Shown here: piece after piece, positions 24,861-34,900 of the stretch
How positions within the stretch are numbered: the first letter of the stretch is position 1
Layout of the letters: every line of letters starts with the position of its first letter
DNA from: an uncultured Prevotellaceae bacterium
GTDB taxonomy: Bacteria; Bacteroidota; Bacteroidia; Bacteroidales; Bacteroidaceae
Direction of reading: 5' to 3'
Length of the DNA stretch: 64,000 nucleotides
Assembly (NCBI GenBank): GCA_947305005.1
Contig: CAMZCM010000009.1
Location: 1 to 64,000 of the forward strand
Notes under the pieces: model-generated
Database searches by the model: none
Told to the model about the DNA's origin: nothing
The model's input: the letters and a program-made list of their open reading frames with translations, nothing else
Translations under genes and position numbers: made by a program

Positions 24861-26012
24861 TTAATCTGTTATGATCCGTGTATATAGCCTCAACAAATCC
24901 GCTGTCAGTTGTTTCTCTGAAAAGCGTTCGGAGTAATCGTTTCCTTCAGAAATCATCCTTTGCCGTAAAGTTTCATTTGAAAGCACTCTCGCAATAGCTT
25001 GAGCCAACTCCTGTGGATTATCAGGATTGACATAAATAGATTGGGGACCTCCTGCTTCTTCAAGGCATGAGCCTGTGCAACCTATGACAGGCGTGCCTGA
25101 GCAGAGAGCTTCTAACAGCGGAATACCGAAACCTTCGAAGCGGGAAGGATAGACGAAAAGGGTGGCCATCTGGTATAAAGCGGGCAAGTCAGCAAATGGT
25201 ACGCCGCTTATCATGCGAAAGCGAGGGCCAAGATGATGGGCGTCCACGAAGGATTGAACGCGATCTGCATAAGGCGTTCGTTTTCCGACTGCGATGACCT
25301 GAATATTCTGATCCTCAAGCTGCGACAAAGCTTCCGCCAACAGCATCAGGTTCTTGCGTTCTTCAATGCTTCCAACATAAAGGATATATCGCTCCGGAAG
25401 CTGATATCGTTCGCGTACCTCTCTCTTCTTAGTCTCTGGAGCTAGCTGTCTAAACTGTTCATCGCAGCCTTGGTAAATAACGCTTATCTTTTCTGCTGGA
25501 GTTCTAAAGAAGTGGATGATATCGCGCTTCGTACATTCGCTAACGGCTATGATATGGTCTGCTTGTTCGCAAGCACGACGGAACTTATAGCGGTAAATCC
25601 ACCGGTCAATAGGCTTATAGTATTGTGGATAGCGCAGAAATATGAGATCGTGAATGGTGACGATGCTTTTTACACCTTGGGCACGGCGAATATTCAATGG
25701 CAGTTCATTACTCAGTCCATGATAAATCTGCACGCCATCTTCTGCGAGATCACGGGTCATCCCCCAAACACGCCAAAGGCTGCGCAATCCTTTCCACCAA
25801 GCTGTTCTAGGATAGTGCATCTCTACAGCAGCCTCGCCGTCCAAGCCCCCCAAAGCTCCTGTCTTTCTGGGATTCGGAGCATACAGCAACAAGCGCATTT
25901 CAAAGGCATACTTGCACAAACCGTTCACCACAAAACGGCTATAATTACCTAAACCCGTGCGGTTCTGTGCAGCACGTTTTGCATCAAAGCCTATGACTGT
26001 TAACTCATTCAT
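24861..26012 (-). CDS. Glycosyltransferase family 4
   Basis: A 383-residue GT-B enzyme. The N-terminal half has the NRTGLGNYSRFVVNGL acceptor-domain loop seen in GT4 proteins. The C-terminal half has ILYVGSIEERKNL and the nucleotide-sugar site FEGFGIPLLEALCSGTPVI with the E-x7-E pair. These retaining enzymes often add mannose or glucose early in O-antigen or capsule units. It is the first gene of a three-gene minus-strand unit with its own promoter at 26031-26062. Confidence 0.87.
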   Translation of the reverse strand: MNELTVIGFDAKRAAQNRTGLGNYSRFVVNGLCKYAFEMRLLLYAPNPRKTGALGGLDGEAAVEMHYPRTAWWKGLRSLWRVWGMTRDLAEDGVQIYHGLSNELPLNIRRAQGVKSIVTIHDLIFLRYPQYYKPIDRWIYRYKFRRACEQADHIIAVSECTKRDIIHFFRTPAEKISVIYQGCDEQFRQLAPETKKREVRERYQLPERYILYVGSIEERKNLMLLAEALSQLEDQNIQVIAVGKRTPYADRVQSFVDAHHLGPRFRMISGVPFADLPALYQMATLFVYPSRFEGFGIPLLEALCSGTPVIGCTGSCLEEAGGPQSIYVNPDNPQELAQAIARVLSNETLRQRMISEGNDYSERFSEKQLTADLLRLYTRIITD

Positions 26013-26030
26013 TTTTCATCCGATGGCGTG

Positions 26031-26062
26031 ACAAAGGTAATGATTGTTCATGATTCCTCAAA
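26031..26062 (-). promoter_or_regulatory. Promoter of the minus-strand glycosyltransferase unit
   Basis: On the minus strand TTTG (26059-26062), 19 bp spacer and TACCTTTGT (26031-26039), 18 bp before the GT4 start codon. Confidence 0.6.
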
Positions 26063-26117
26063 ATAAAACACCATCTAAATGACCGAAGGCCGAAAAGTAG
26101 GCTCCTTTCGTTGTGCC

Positions 26118-26203
26118 AGTACTTCTACTAGAGTACTGCAGTACTTCCTAAGGAGTACTCGAGTACTCCAATTAGAGTACTGGAGTTTCCCCTAGGAGGT
26201 ACT
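26118..26203. repeat. Four-unit 22-bp array of AGTACT palindromes
   Basis: AGTACT occurs at 26118, 26132, 26140, 26154, 26162 and 26176, and degenerate copies (AGTTTC at 26184, GGTACT at 26198) complete a fourth unit. Each 22-bp unit is AGTACT, an 8-bp spacer, AGTACT and 2 bp; the spacers differ (TCTACTAG, TCCTAAGG, CCAATTAG). It lies between the GT4 promoter and the end of the NigD-like gene. Each half-site is self-complementary, so the RNA or single strand could fold several ways. Confidence 0.9.
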
Positions 26204-26234
26204 ATCTCTATGATTAAGGAGGACTTTCTTCAAA

Positions 26235-26891
26235 CTATTTCCCGAATCTCCACAGATGTGCTTTATCAAAACCTTGGACGGTTATTTCGATAGAATCATT
26301 TGCGCCAAAGGTTTTACTCACAGAATCCACAACGAGTGTCAAGTACACATCACTGCTATAGGCTAAAGGATCTTCCTTTTGGCTATGATAAAGTGATAAC
26401 TCATGTGTTACGCCACCTGCAAGATTGGGCCTTTTGTTGCTGCGAACAAAGCCCCAGTCGTGATTCAATGGATTAGACTTTGTCTTTGGAAGAAGATGCA
26501 TATTAATGAAGTGACTTTTTTTCCAAACGCTCACGACACCTACAGGATCGCATATAATAGAAGGGGCTTTTGTTGAGAAATCTTGCAGAAGGCGGATCGG
26601 CTGATAGCTATATACCTCTACCAACCCATCATCCTGAGGCACATAACCACAAACCATACGTCCTAAGATATAGGGCTTCAAACCGTCCAAAGTATTAGAA
26701 ACTGTATAAATAGCGCCATCGTCCGTAACGAATTTCATACGCAAGGCGCCATCCACCCAATATGTCACCAATTCTGTGACCATTGACGGATATGTCTCTT
26801 TTTCGTCATCACCATCACTACAGGCTAACATCGTCGTCATCAATACAACGACCAATGTAGAGAAATAGACGATGTGAAAAAACCGTTTCAT
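26235..26891 (-). CDS. NigD-like lipoprotein
   Basis: A 218-residue protein with a lipoprotein signal (lipobox MLAC, followed by SDGDDEKE, an acidic stretch like the surface-export signal of Bacteroidota lipoproteins). The body matches the NigD-like family: an N-terminal OB-like half (WVDGALRMKFVTDDGAIYTVSN) and a C-terminal beta-sandwich (SSDVYLTLVVDSV). Function is unknown; the family is named after a bacteriocin-associated protein. The ATG at 26891 overlaps the stop of the acyltransferase as ATGA; a longer frame would need a TTG at 26897. It is the last gene of the rpmH-to-ddl unit. Confidence 0.75.
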   Translation of the reverse strand: MKRFFHIVYFSTLVVVLMTTMLACSDGDDEKETYPSMVTELVTYWVDGALRMKFVTDDGAIYTVSNTLDGLKPYILGRMVCGYVPQDDGLVEVYSYQPIRLLQDFSTKAPSIICDPVGVVSVWKKSHFINMHLLPKTKSNPLNHDWGFVRSNKRPNLAGGVTHELSLYHSQKEDPLAYSSDVYLTLVVDSVSKTFGANDSIEITVQGFDKAHLWRFGK

Positions 26892-28060
26892 TGACAAGCC
26901 TTTGTATAGTTGATAACAGGGTTGGCATACATGGTCAATAAACGCTCACGCAGGAAGGAGGCATCTGGTTGGGGAAGATTCACCATGTCAATACGCTCTG
27001 CCAGATATTTCTCAAAACGAACTTTGTCGGCAGAAGTGTAACAGGACTTATGGGTTTCATTAGCACCCTGTAAAAGGTCGACAGCTACATAGTTGCCAGG
27101 ATAAAGACGATAGTTACGATGTATCTCCTTGTCTATGTTCTGCGCCAACGCTTGGAAGAATTCTTTTTCAGACAATTCTGACAAAGTGTCTATCCACTCA
27201 TTCACAGGCCTCCCCGTCTGGTAGTGAACATGACCCTTCTGTCCAAAAATGCCAGTCTTCATGTTCACCAGATCATCTTGCTTTGACTTCTTCCAAGAGG
27301 CATCGTCGCGCTTTTGCTGAAATTCTTCAGCTTTCAGGTAATCACAAGGATCATATTCGTAGCTGATGGTCAGTGGCACAAGGTTCAGCGCTTTAATGCT
27401 CTCTATGGCGCCTGCAGTACCTCCTTCGCCTGACATTGCCAACATCTTCAACAGCGACACCTGTGTCTGGTCACTTGAATCCTTTGCACGACCTTCACGC
27501 TGAGCAATCCAAATATTCTCGTGTTTCTTCTGGATAGCATAACGCATATAGCGACTCATTAAACGACTACTTTCATAGAGTTCGAGACGAGAGATATTGC
27601 GTCGAACAATGAAAGCTTTATTCAAGCGCACCAACGTACGAATCCATTTATATATGAGCAAATTGTCTCCGATGGCTATTTCACATGTAGTAGGAAATTT
27701 ATTGTCATGGAGCATCACATCGAGAATCGCACTGTCAAGTACAATATCTCTATGGTTGCTGATGAACGTATATCGGTCTGTACCTGGAGCAATACCCTGA
27801 AAAGAGAAGGAATGACCTGTAGAACAACGACGAAGGACATATTTCACAACAGGCTTCATAAAGCGCACCTGAAAGCCAAGTGTCGAGTGGATTCCCACTG
27901 TGGCCAAACGCAACAGACCTCTGCTTATGCTCAAAGGCAAAAAGGGAACAAAGCCTTTCAAAATATGCGAAAACTGTCGGTCATGAAGCAGCGTATCAAT
28001 CGCGCCCCGCACCTCATCGTCGTTGTAAGGACGTATATCCTTAAACTCTTCAGGAATCAT
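26888..28060 (-). CDS. PlsC-like 1-acylglycerol-phosphate acyltransferase family protein
   Basis: A 390-residue protein with the acyltransferase motif SNHRDIVLD (His103, Asp108; H-x4-D) and the later REGRAKDS block that fits PlsC motif III (phosphate binding). It is longer than classical PlsC (about 240), with a helical N-terminal extension and an extra C-terminal region containing NIDKEIHRNYRLYPGNYVA. It likely transfers acyl chains to a glycerophosphate or related lipid at the inner membrane. It overlaps ddl by 4 bp (ATGA). The group PASTA, RluD, Ddl, acyltransferase recurs in Bacteroidota. Confidence 0.8.
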   Translation of the reverse strand: MIPEEFKDIRPYNDDEVRGAIDTLLHDRQFSHILKGFVPFLPLSISRGLLRLATVGIHSTLGFQVRFMKPVVKYVLRRCSTGHSFSFQGIAPGTDRYTFISNHRDIVLDSAILDVMLHDNKFPTTCEIAIGDNLLIYKWIRTLVRLNKAFIVRRNISRLELYESSRLMSRYMRYAIQKKHENIWIAQREGRAKDSSDQTQVSLLKMLAMSGEGGTAGAIESIKALNLVPLTISYEYDPCDYLKAEEFQQKRDDASWKKSKQDDLVNMKTGIFGQKGHVHYQTGRPVNEWIDTLSELSEKEFFQALAQNIDKEIHRNYRLYPGNYVAVDLLQGANETHKSCYTSADKVRFEKYLAERIDMVNLPQPDASFLRERLLTMYANPVINYTKACQ

Positions 28061-29067
28061 AGCTTATCTTCAATAATATCCGTTAATACATCCTTGATAT
28101 CCAAACCGGCCGCACGTACTTGTTGAGGAATGAAGCTAGTGGCTGTCATACCCGGAGTGGTGTTGATTTCTAACATATTGATACGGTCGTGTTCATGACC
28201 ATCCTCTTCTTTTACCTTCGTGACAATATAGTCAATACGAATAATTCCAGAACAACCAAGTATGTCATAGATGGCACTTGTGAGAGCCTGCACACGATCG
28301 CGCAGGTCATCACTGATGCGTGCTGGTGTGATTTCATCAACCGATCCGTTATATTTGGCATCATAGTCGAAGAATTCGTTGTGAGTTACCACTTCTGTGA
28401 CAGGGAAGACAACCTCTTTTCCTGCGACTTTATAGCAACCGCACGTAAGTTCTGTGCCGGGCATGAATGCTTCCACCATCACCTCATCGCTCTCTTGCAT
28501 TGCCAGACGAATAGCAGGACGGAGTTGGTCGAGTGTTTTCACCTTCGTAACGCCAAAACTGCTACCACCAGCATTGGGTTTCACAAAACAGGGTAAACCA
28601 ATATGCTTTGTAATCTCCTCGTCGGTCACCAAATCTTCGTTGCCTTTACGAACGACCAGACTTTCACTGACACTTACACCAAATCCTTTCAGATATTGAT
28701 TCAGAGTAAACTTATTGAAAGTCATAGCTTCTACGAGCACATCACTAGTGCTATAAGGCATATGAATAAGATCAAAGTATCCTTGTAAGATACCGTTCTC
28801 ACCCGGTGTTCCATGAATGGTAATGTAAGCGAAGTCAGGATGAACAGTTCTGCGTCCGACTTTGAAGGAGAAATCCTCACGACTAACAGATACCCGCTTG
28901 TCATTTTCGAGATGTGCTTCCCAAACGAGTCCTTTCAGTTCAACTATAAAAACCTCAAATCGCTCTTTGTCGAGGAAACTGTAGATGCCTTGCGCACTAC
29001 GCAAACTGACATCATGTTCAGAACTGTCTCCACCGCAGACGATGGCTATTATTTTTTTCTTATCCAT
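28057..29067 (-). CDS. ddl: D-alanine--D-alanine ligase
   Basis: A 336-residue ATP-grasp enzyme that makes the D-Ala-D-Ala dipeptide for peptidoglycan. GGDSSEHDVSLRSA near residue 12 is the N-terminal signature. HGTPGENGILQGYFDL near 85 matches the family glycine loop, PCFVKPNAGGSSFGVTKV the ATP-binding lysine region, and MLEINTTPGMTATS the metal/substrate end motif. It overlaps the pseudouridine synthase upstream by 8 bp and the acyltransferase downstream by 4 bp. Confidence 0.95.
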   Translation of the reverse strand: MDKKKIIAIVCGGDSSEHDVSLRSAQGIYSFLDKERFEVFIVELKGLVWEAHLENDKRVSVSREDFSFKVGRRTVHPDFAYITIHGTPGENGILQGYFDLIHMPYSTSDVLVEAMTFNKFTLNQYLKGFGVSVSESLVVRKGNEDLVTDEEITKHIGLPCFVKPNAGGSSFGVTKVKTLDQLRPAIRLAMQESDEVMVEAFMPGTELTCGCYKVAGKEVVFPVTEVVTHNEFFDYDAKYNGSVDEITPARISDDLRDRVQALTSAIYDILGCSGIIRIDYIVTKVKEEDGHEHDRINMLEINTTPGMTATSFIPQQVRAAGLDIKDVLTDIIEDKL

Positions 29068-30166
29068 TATAATTATTATTTAAGGTACGCGCATAAAAGC
29101 GCCATTTTTCTGTTAACAATGATAAGTCCTCCGGTAACGGACTCTCAAAAAACATCTCTTCTTTCGTACGAGGATGCACGAAGCCAAGAGTGCGTGCGTG
29201 TAGTGCCTGACGCGGACAAAGTGACATCGCATTTTGCACGAAGGTTTTGTATTTGGCGGTGGGCTGTCCACGCAGAATCTCGCAGCCGCCATAGCGCTCG
29301 TCGGCAAACAATGGATGACCAATAGATTTCATGTGAGCACGAATCTGATGCGTTCTTCCCGTCTCCAGTACACATTCCACCCATGTGACAGGACCGAAAA
29401 CCTCCAACACGCGCCAATGAGTTACGGCAGGCTTTCCCATCTCACTCTCTGGCGGAAGCACCGTCATTCGCTGTCGGTCACGTGGGTCACGGGAAATATT
29501 GCCTTCTATCCTACCCTCCACTTGTTCGAAACTGCCCCAAACAAGGGCGTTATACTGACGTTTTGTACTTTTGACAAAAAACTGATGACAAAGATGCGTC
29601 TTGGCCTCTGGTGTCTTGGCTACAACAAGCAAGCCACTCGTATCTTTATCAATACGATGAACAAGACCCACACTGGGATCGTTGGGATTATACTTAGGAT
29701 TTTCACGCAGATGCCACGCCAAAGCGTTAACCAATGTTCCTGTATAATTGCCTACGCCCGGATGAACCACCAAACCAGCAGGTTTGTTCACTACCAGTAA
29801 ATCATCATCCTCAAACACAATCTCCAATGGAATATCTTCAGGAGTGATCTCCGTCTCTATATGAGGATGATCTAACATCAGCGTCACCACGTCCAGTGGC
29901 TTAACGCGATAATTACTTTTGACAGGACGGTCATTAACATGAATGCAACCAGCCTCTGCAGCGCGTTGAATCCGTGCGCGGCTGGTATCGCGCAAATGCT
30001 CCATCAAGAACTTGTCAACACGCAAGAGTGTCTGACCTTTGTCAGCTACCACACGACGATGCTCATAAAGCGTACCGTCAGGCGCTGCTTCCAAACCTTC
30101 GTCGTCAAGCGATAACTCATCTTCGTCGAGGGTCAGTTCATGGTCTTTCCACTCATTCGGCTGCAT
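29060..30166 (-). CDS. RluD-type 23S rRNA pseudouridine synthase
   Basis: A 368-residue protein. An N-terminal S4 RNA-binding domain (LLRVDKFLMEHLRDTSRARIQRAAEAGCIHVN, about 45-85) precedes a RluA-family catalytic domain. The key motif is GLVHRIDKDTSGLLVVAKT, with the catalytic Asp in HRID; VVHPGVGNYTGTLVNAL and the ETGRTHQIRAHM block follow the family. RluD modifies helix 69 of 23S rRNA. It has about 40 acidic residues in front of the S4 domain. It overlaps the PASTA gene by 14 bp. Confidence 0.9.
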   Translation of the reverse strand: MQPNEWKDHELTLDEDELSLDDEGLEAAPDGTLYEHRRVVADKGQTLLRVDKFLMEHLRDTSRARIQRAAEAGCIHVNDRPVKSNYRVKPLDVVTLMLDHPHIETEITPEDIPLEIVFEDDDLLVVNKPAGLVVHPGVGNYTGTLVNALAWHLRENPKYNPNDPSVGLVHRIDKDTSGLLVVAKTPEAKTHLCHQFFVKSTKRQYNALVWGSFEQVEGRIEGNISRDPRDRQRMTVLPPESEMGKPAVTHWRVLEVFGPVTWVECVLETGRTHQIRAHMKSIGHPLFADERYGGCEILRGQPTAKYKTFVQNAMSLCPRQALHARTLGFVHPRTKEEMFFESPLPEDLSLLTEKWRFYARTLNNNYNG

Positions 30167-30791
30167 CTGCGTTGTCTAACAATTCTCCTGACTCTAGTGC
30201 TTCATCGGCATCCTCAAAATCATCCAGTTCAAAATCATCCCTCTCTACACCTCCTTGTCCCACTTGCAGAACAAGAGGTACATCAATAGGCACATGTTCT
30301 CCCGCATAGACATTACGCCCACGGCTCTTGATGCCATAGACCCAATCCCGATCGCCAGCAACATATTCCACTGTGCCTAACTTAAAGCCCATTGCTGTCA
30401 GTTTAGCCTGCGCTTCACGTAAAGAACTATTATCTGCCAGATCAGGAACCGTCATAGTAGGTGTCCGTTCCGTATTAACCGTCAGGAAAACGACGCGCCC
30501 GCTTTTCACCTTTCGACCACCTGCTGGTGTCTGTTCTAAAATACTACCAGGGGGATAAGCCTTGTTGTAAGCACTATCTACTACTACACCCTGTAAGCCT
30601 AATTGATTAAGGCGGTAACAAGCATCCGTCTCTTGTACTCCTGTCAAATCAGGTACGTCAATACGCTCCCCATGATGTGTATAACTATCCATGCCCTTCC
30701 ATACTAATAGGCAAAGAATAATGACAACCAGCAACATGGCCAGCAAATTACCCCACACAATAGGGCTCGTTAGTTTTTTGGAGAAATCCAT
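30153..30791 (-). CDS. Membrane-anchored PASTA-domain protein
   Basis: A 212-residue protein with a short cytoplasmic N-terminus, one membrane helix (about 14-31) and a periplasmic part holding PASTA domains: VPDLTGVQETDACYRLNQLGL near 42 and VPDLADNSSLREAQAKLTAMGF near 115, with a partial third. The C-terminus is a low-complexity acidic tail rich in D and E. PASTA domains bind peptidoglycan stem or beta-lactam-like ligands in kinases and PBPs; here there is no kinase. Linkage to ddl supports a cell-wall role. No promoter of its own was found after the rpmH terminator, so expression may rely on readthrough. Confidence 0.85.
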   Translation of the reverse strand: MDFSKKLTSPIVWGNLLAMLLVVIILCLLVWKGMDSYTHHGERIDVPDLTGVQETDACYRLNQLGLQGVVVDSAYNKAYPPGSILEQTPAGGRKVKSGRVVFLTVNTERTPTMTVPDLADNSSLREAQAKLTAMGFKLGTVEYVAGDRDWVYGIKSRGRNVYAGEHVPIDVPLVLQVGQGGVERDDFELDDFEDADEALESGELLDNADAAE

Positions 30792-30810
30792 GGCAGCAAT
30801 CTATTAGAAA

Positions 30811-30855
30811 GGAAAAAGCGCAGATGACACATTCTCCAGAGTGTATCATCTGCGC
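30811..30855 (-). terminator. Intrinsic terminator of rpmH
   Basis: GCGCAGATGA (30818-30827) pairs with TCATCTGCGC (30846-30855), and a 3-bp inner stem follows after a small bulge. Reading leftward, the stem is followed by TTTTTCCTTTC (30811-30817 and beyond). Confidence 0.75.
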
Positions 30856-30882
30856 CGCGACAACAAGTGTACGGTTCAATAA

Positions 30883-31038
30883 TTATTTGCCGTGACGCTC
30901 GTCAGAGACGGTGAGTTTCTTACGACCCTTGGCACGACGGGCAGCGAGCACGCGGCGGCCATTAGCAGTCAACATACGTTCACGGAAACCGTGCTTGTTC
31001 TTTCTTTTACGGTTGTGGGGTTGAAAAGTCCTTTTCAT
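30883..31038 (-). CDS. rpmH: 50S ribosomal protein L34
   Basis: A 51-residue, highly basic protein beginning [18 protein letters not shown] and continuing through [19 protein letters not shown], which is the L34 signature from end to end. It ends with TVSDERHGK. It is a structural component of the large ribosomal subunit. It has its own strong promoter and a terminator and is divergent from efp. Confidence 0.97.
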   Translation of the reverse strand: MKRTFQPHNRKRKNKHGFRERMLTANGRRVLAARRAKGRKKLTVSDERHGK

Positions 31039-31083
31039 TGCTTTATTATCTTATTGTTTTGTTTCAAAGTGAGCTAACGGGCT

Positions 31084-31115
31084 GCAAAAGTAGGTACTTT
31101 TTTTCAATCACGCAA
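31084..31115 (-). promoter_or_regulatory. Promoter of rpmH
   Basis: Minus strand: TTG (31113-31115), 20 bp spacer, TACTTTTGC (31084-31092). Confidence 0.7.
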
Positions 31116-31130
31116 GATTTCGGGTAAACT

Positions 31131-31164
31131 TTTGCGTTTTTTCGCTAATTTACATTACCTTTGC
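31131..31164 (+). promoter_or_regulatory. Promoter of efp
   Basis: TTTG (31131-31134), 21 bp spacer, TACCTTTGC (31156-31164), divergent from the rpmH promoter with only 15 bp between the two -33 elements. Confidence 0.7.
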
Positions 31165-31223
31165 ACCCGCAAAAGTGATAAATCACGTAATATCAATCAT
31201 CAATTCATCAATAATAAATCGGT

Positions 31224-31790
31224 ATGATCAATTCCCAAGACATCAAGAAAGGCACCTGCATCCGCATGGATGGCAAGCTTTATTTCTGTATTGACTTTCT
31301 GCATGTGAAACCCGGTAAGGGCAACACCATCATGCGTACCACATTGAAAGATGTTGTCAGCGGCAACGTTTTGGAACGTCGCTTCAACATCGGTGAAAAG
31401 CTCGAGGACGTGCGTGTTGAGCGTCGCAGCTACCAATACCTCTACATGGAAGGCTCTGATTACATTTTCATGAACAATGAGACATTTGAGCAGATTCCCA
31501 TTGCCAAAGACCTCATCAACGGCGTAGCCTTCATGAAAGAGGGTGAAAACGTAGAAGTCGTTACCGATGCTTCTACAGAAACCGTTCTTTATGCTGACGT
31601 TCCTGTGAAAGTGAAATTGGCTATCACATGGACAGAGCCAGGTCTCAAAGGCGATACTGCCACTAACACACTGAAGCCCGCTAAGGTGGAGACTGGTGCT
31701 GAAATCCGCGTTCCTCTTTTCATCAACGAAGGCGAAATCGTAGAAGTTGATACTCGCGACGGCAGCTACCTTGGTCGTGTAAAAGCATAA
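31224..31790 (+). CDS. efp: Elongation factor P
   Basis: A 188-residue translation factor that relieves ribosome stalling at proline runs. The KOW-like N-terminal domain carries KPGKGNTI, with Lys32 at the tip loop position modified in many bacteria. OB domains II and III follow, with FMKEGENVEVV and the TEPGLKGDTA and RVPLFINEGE signatures near the end. Length is standard. It is a single-gene unit with promoter and terminator. The modifying enzymes (EpmA or others) are not in the window. Confidence 0.95.
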   Translation: MINSQDIKKGTCIRMDGKLYFCIDFLHVKPGKGNTIMRTTLKDVVSGNVLERRFNIGEKLEDVRVERRSYQYLYMEGSDYIFMNNETFEQIPIAKDLINGVAFMKEGENVEVVTDASTETVLYADVPVKVKLAITWTEPGLKGDTATNTLKPAKVETGAEIRVPLFINEGEIVEVDTRDGSYLGRVKA

Positions 31791-31821
31791 GTTTTACCTT
31801 TTCAACAAAGGAACCCCCTTT

Positions 31822-31858
31822 ACACGTATATGCGCAGATGCGCATATACGTGTTTTTT
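31822..31858 (+). terminator. Intrinsic terminator of efp
   Basis: A 15-bp perfect stem (31822-31836 with 31839-31853) around GA, ending in a run of six T. It is the strongest terminator in the window. Confidence 0.9.
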
Positions 31859-31957
31859 AATGTGTAATGACACAAAATTGAGAAAACTGCTCTTTTCTTT
31901 CATTTTTTTTTCGTTACTTTGCACGCGATAAATACAACGAAGCTACACAAAACGATA

Positions 31958-34900
31958 ATGTTATCACTTTTTTTCAGAAGTAAGAGGGTGCTGGGGGCCT
32001 GCCTTTTCTTAGCAACAACCAGTTTCTCTTTTGCACAAGAACCACAGGGAGGACAAAAGCCCACGTCCGTACCTATACAAGGAGTCGTACCACAACGACC
32101 AGCGCCTATTACTGCCAATCAATTAATTATCAGCGGTGTTATCAAAGACACACAAGGCGAAACGTTGCCTGGTGCGAACATCCGTATTCGCGAGACCCAA
32201 GCAGGCGCTGTTGCCGATACTGATGGTAAGTTTACTCTTGCCGTACCCAAGGGACAATCCATTACTGTCGAATTCTCCTTTGTCGGCATGAAAGCACTGA
32301 TAAAAAAGTATGACGGCAAGAAAAACTATACCAACCAAGTCATCGTCCTTTCCGAAAGTGGAGATTTGGAAGAAGTGGTTGTTACGGGTCTGTTTGACTA
32401 TAAGTCCTCTACTTTTACAGGATCTACCGCCTCATACACGCAAGAGGAGTTGAAGATGGTCGGTAACTCTAATGTCTTGAAAATTATTCAGTCGTTAGAC
32501 CCGTCGTTCGTTGTGGATATGAACAACCTGATGGGTTCTAACCCGAACTATATGTCAGACATTACCATTCGTGGTAATGCATCCTTCGCAGGCCTGCAAG
32601 GAGAATATAGCGGCAACCCTAATGCGCCCCTGTTCATCCTTGATGGCTTCGAGGCTACCCAGCAACAGATCTTCGACCTCGACATGAACCGTATCAAGAG
32701 TGTTACCATTCTGAAAGACGGTGCTGCAAAAGCAATCTATGGTTCCAAGGCCAGTAATGGTGTGATTGTCGTCGAAACAATCCTTCCTGAAGCAGGTCGG
32801 CTCCGCATCACCTATACTGGAGACCTCAACGTAGAGGTTCCAGATTTGACAACTTACGATTTGACAAATGCGGCCGAGAAGCTACAAGTAGAGAAGCAAT
32901 CCGGACGTTACACTTCCAGTACACCTTATTATCAAGCTCTTCTTGATGAACAATATAATGCCATTGCCGCCGACATTGCCCGTGGTGTTGATACTTATTG
33001 GCTATCACAGCCCCTACGTTCAGGTGTAGGTCACAAACATACCGTTTATGTCGAGGGTGGCACTGAGGAGATGCGTTATTCTGCCAACCTGATGTACAAC
33101 AATGTTGCAGGTGTGATGAAGGAATCTTCTCGTAATACCCTTTCTGGTAATATCAACCTGAGTTATCGCTATAAGAAATGGATGTTCCGCAACCAGCTCT
33201 CTGTAACAGGGAATCGTGCCGATGATAGTCCCTATGGCACTTTCTCTGACTACACAGCTGTCAACCCTTACTTCACTTCCACCGACGAGAACGGTAACAT
33301 TCAGAAGATTCTCGGAACCTACACTTCCCCTGGAACCAACGGCAGTACTCTGACATATTACAACCCACTTTATAACGCTACAATCGGCACCAAGAACTTC
33401 TCAAAATACACCGAAGTCGTGGAGAACTTCTATTTGGAGTATCGTCCCATCACAGACCTTCGCTTTACAGCACGTCTCGGTTACACACATCAGAACAACA
33501 AACGTGAGGATTTCTATCCTGGCGATCACACTCGTTTTACGGAATGGACGGGTGACCGCTACTTCCAGCGTGGCAGCTACGCCATTACCAACGGCGAGAC
33601 GAATAGCCTCTCTGTGGACCTCACGGGAAATTATTCCCACACATGGGACAAACACATGCTCCTTGCTAACGCCGCCTATTCTCTTCAATCACAAAATGGA
33701 AACACAGAAGGTATGACCGCATGGGGATTCCTCAACAACCACGTCGATTACATCACTTTTGCCAAGCAATACGCTGAAGGCGGCAAGCCATCTGGTTCCG
33801 AGACAACCACCCGTTCACTCGGCATCACGGGCGCAGCCAACTATAGTTATGATGAGCGTTATCTGGCAGATGTGAGCCTACGCTTCAATGGTTCCTCTGT
33901 TTTCGGAAGTGACAACCGTTGGGGAACGTTCTGGAGTGCAGGTATCGGTTGGAACCTCCATAAAGAACATTTTATGAAGAATGCCGACTGGCTTTCTCTT
34001 TGTAAGTTCCGCGTTACTTATGGCCTTACGGGTAACCAAAACTTCTCTCCTTACCAAGCCAAAGCTACTTATAAGTTCTACGACAGTATCATCTACGATA
34101 ACATCTCGGGCGCTTACTTGATGGGAATGCCCAATACCAATTTGAAATGGCAGCAGACAGGTGACTTCACCATCGGTCTTGACCTCGGCTTGTGGAAACG
34201 CTTGAACCTGCGCTTCGACTACTACGACAGTCGCACCCGTGATGCCCTTATCGCTATGACCATTCCCACATCAACAGGCTTCACCTCTTACATGGAGAAT
34301 CTTGGTAATGTACAGAACCGTGGTATCGAAGCCACGGCCAACTGGCGTTTCTTCCAGAAGGGGCAATCATATATGAGTATCTCCGGTAGTATTGCACATA
34401 ATGTGAACAAGGTCACAGACATCAGTGATGCCCTTAGCAACTTCAATCGCGGACAGGATGCAGAGAACACCACATCTCCCATCATTCGCTATGAAGAAGG
34501 GCAGTCTATGACTGCCATTTGGGCTGTACAGTCTTTGGGCATTGACCCTGCTACAGGACGTGAGCTATTCTTGAAAAAGGATGGCACTCGCACCTTCACC
34601 TACACAACCGATGACTACATCATCGCCGGTGATTCCAATCCCAAAGTACATGGCACTTTTGGATTCAACGGAGAATACAAGGGTATCGGTCTGAGCCTGC
34701 TCTTTAGTTATCAGTTAGGTGGTGACTACTACAACCAGACTCTTGTGGATCGTGTGGAAAATGTGAATATTGCCAACAATGTTGACCGTCGTGTTTTCAA
34801 CGACACATGGAATGCATCTGGTGATGTAGCGCTCTACAAACATATCTCCGCTACACCCACCACCACCTATGCCTCCACGCGTTTTGTCCAACGCAACAAC

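Noticed and set aside
26118-26203. CRISPR-like array
   Set aside because: Repeat units are only 22 bp with 8-bp variable parts, the conserved words are 6-bp palindromes, and there are no cas genes nearby.
31919-31957. Longer N-terminus for the SusC protein from TTG 31919
   Set aside because: The TTG is part of the TTACTTTGC promoter element, and the ATG at 31958 gives a normal signal peptide.
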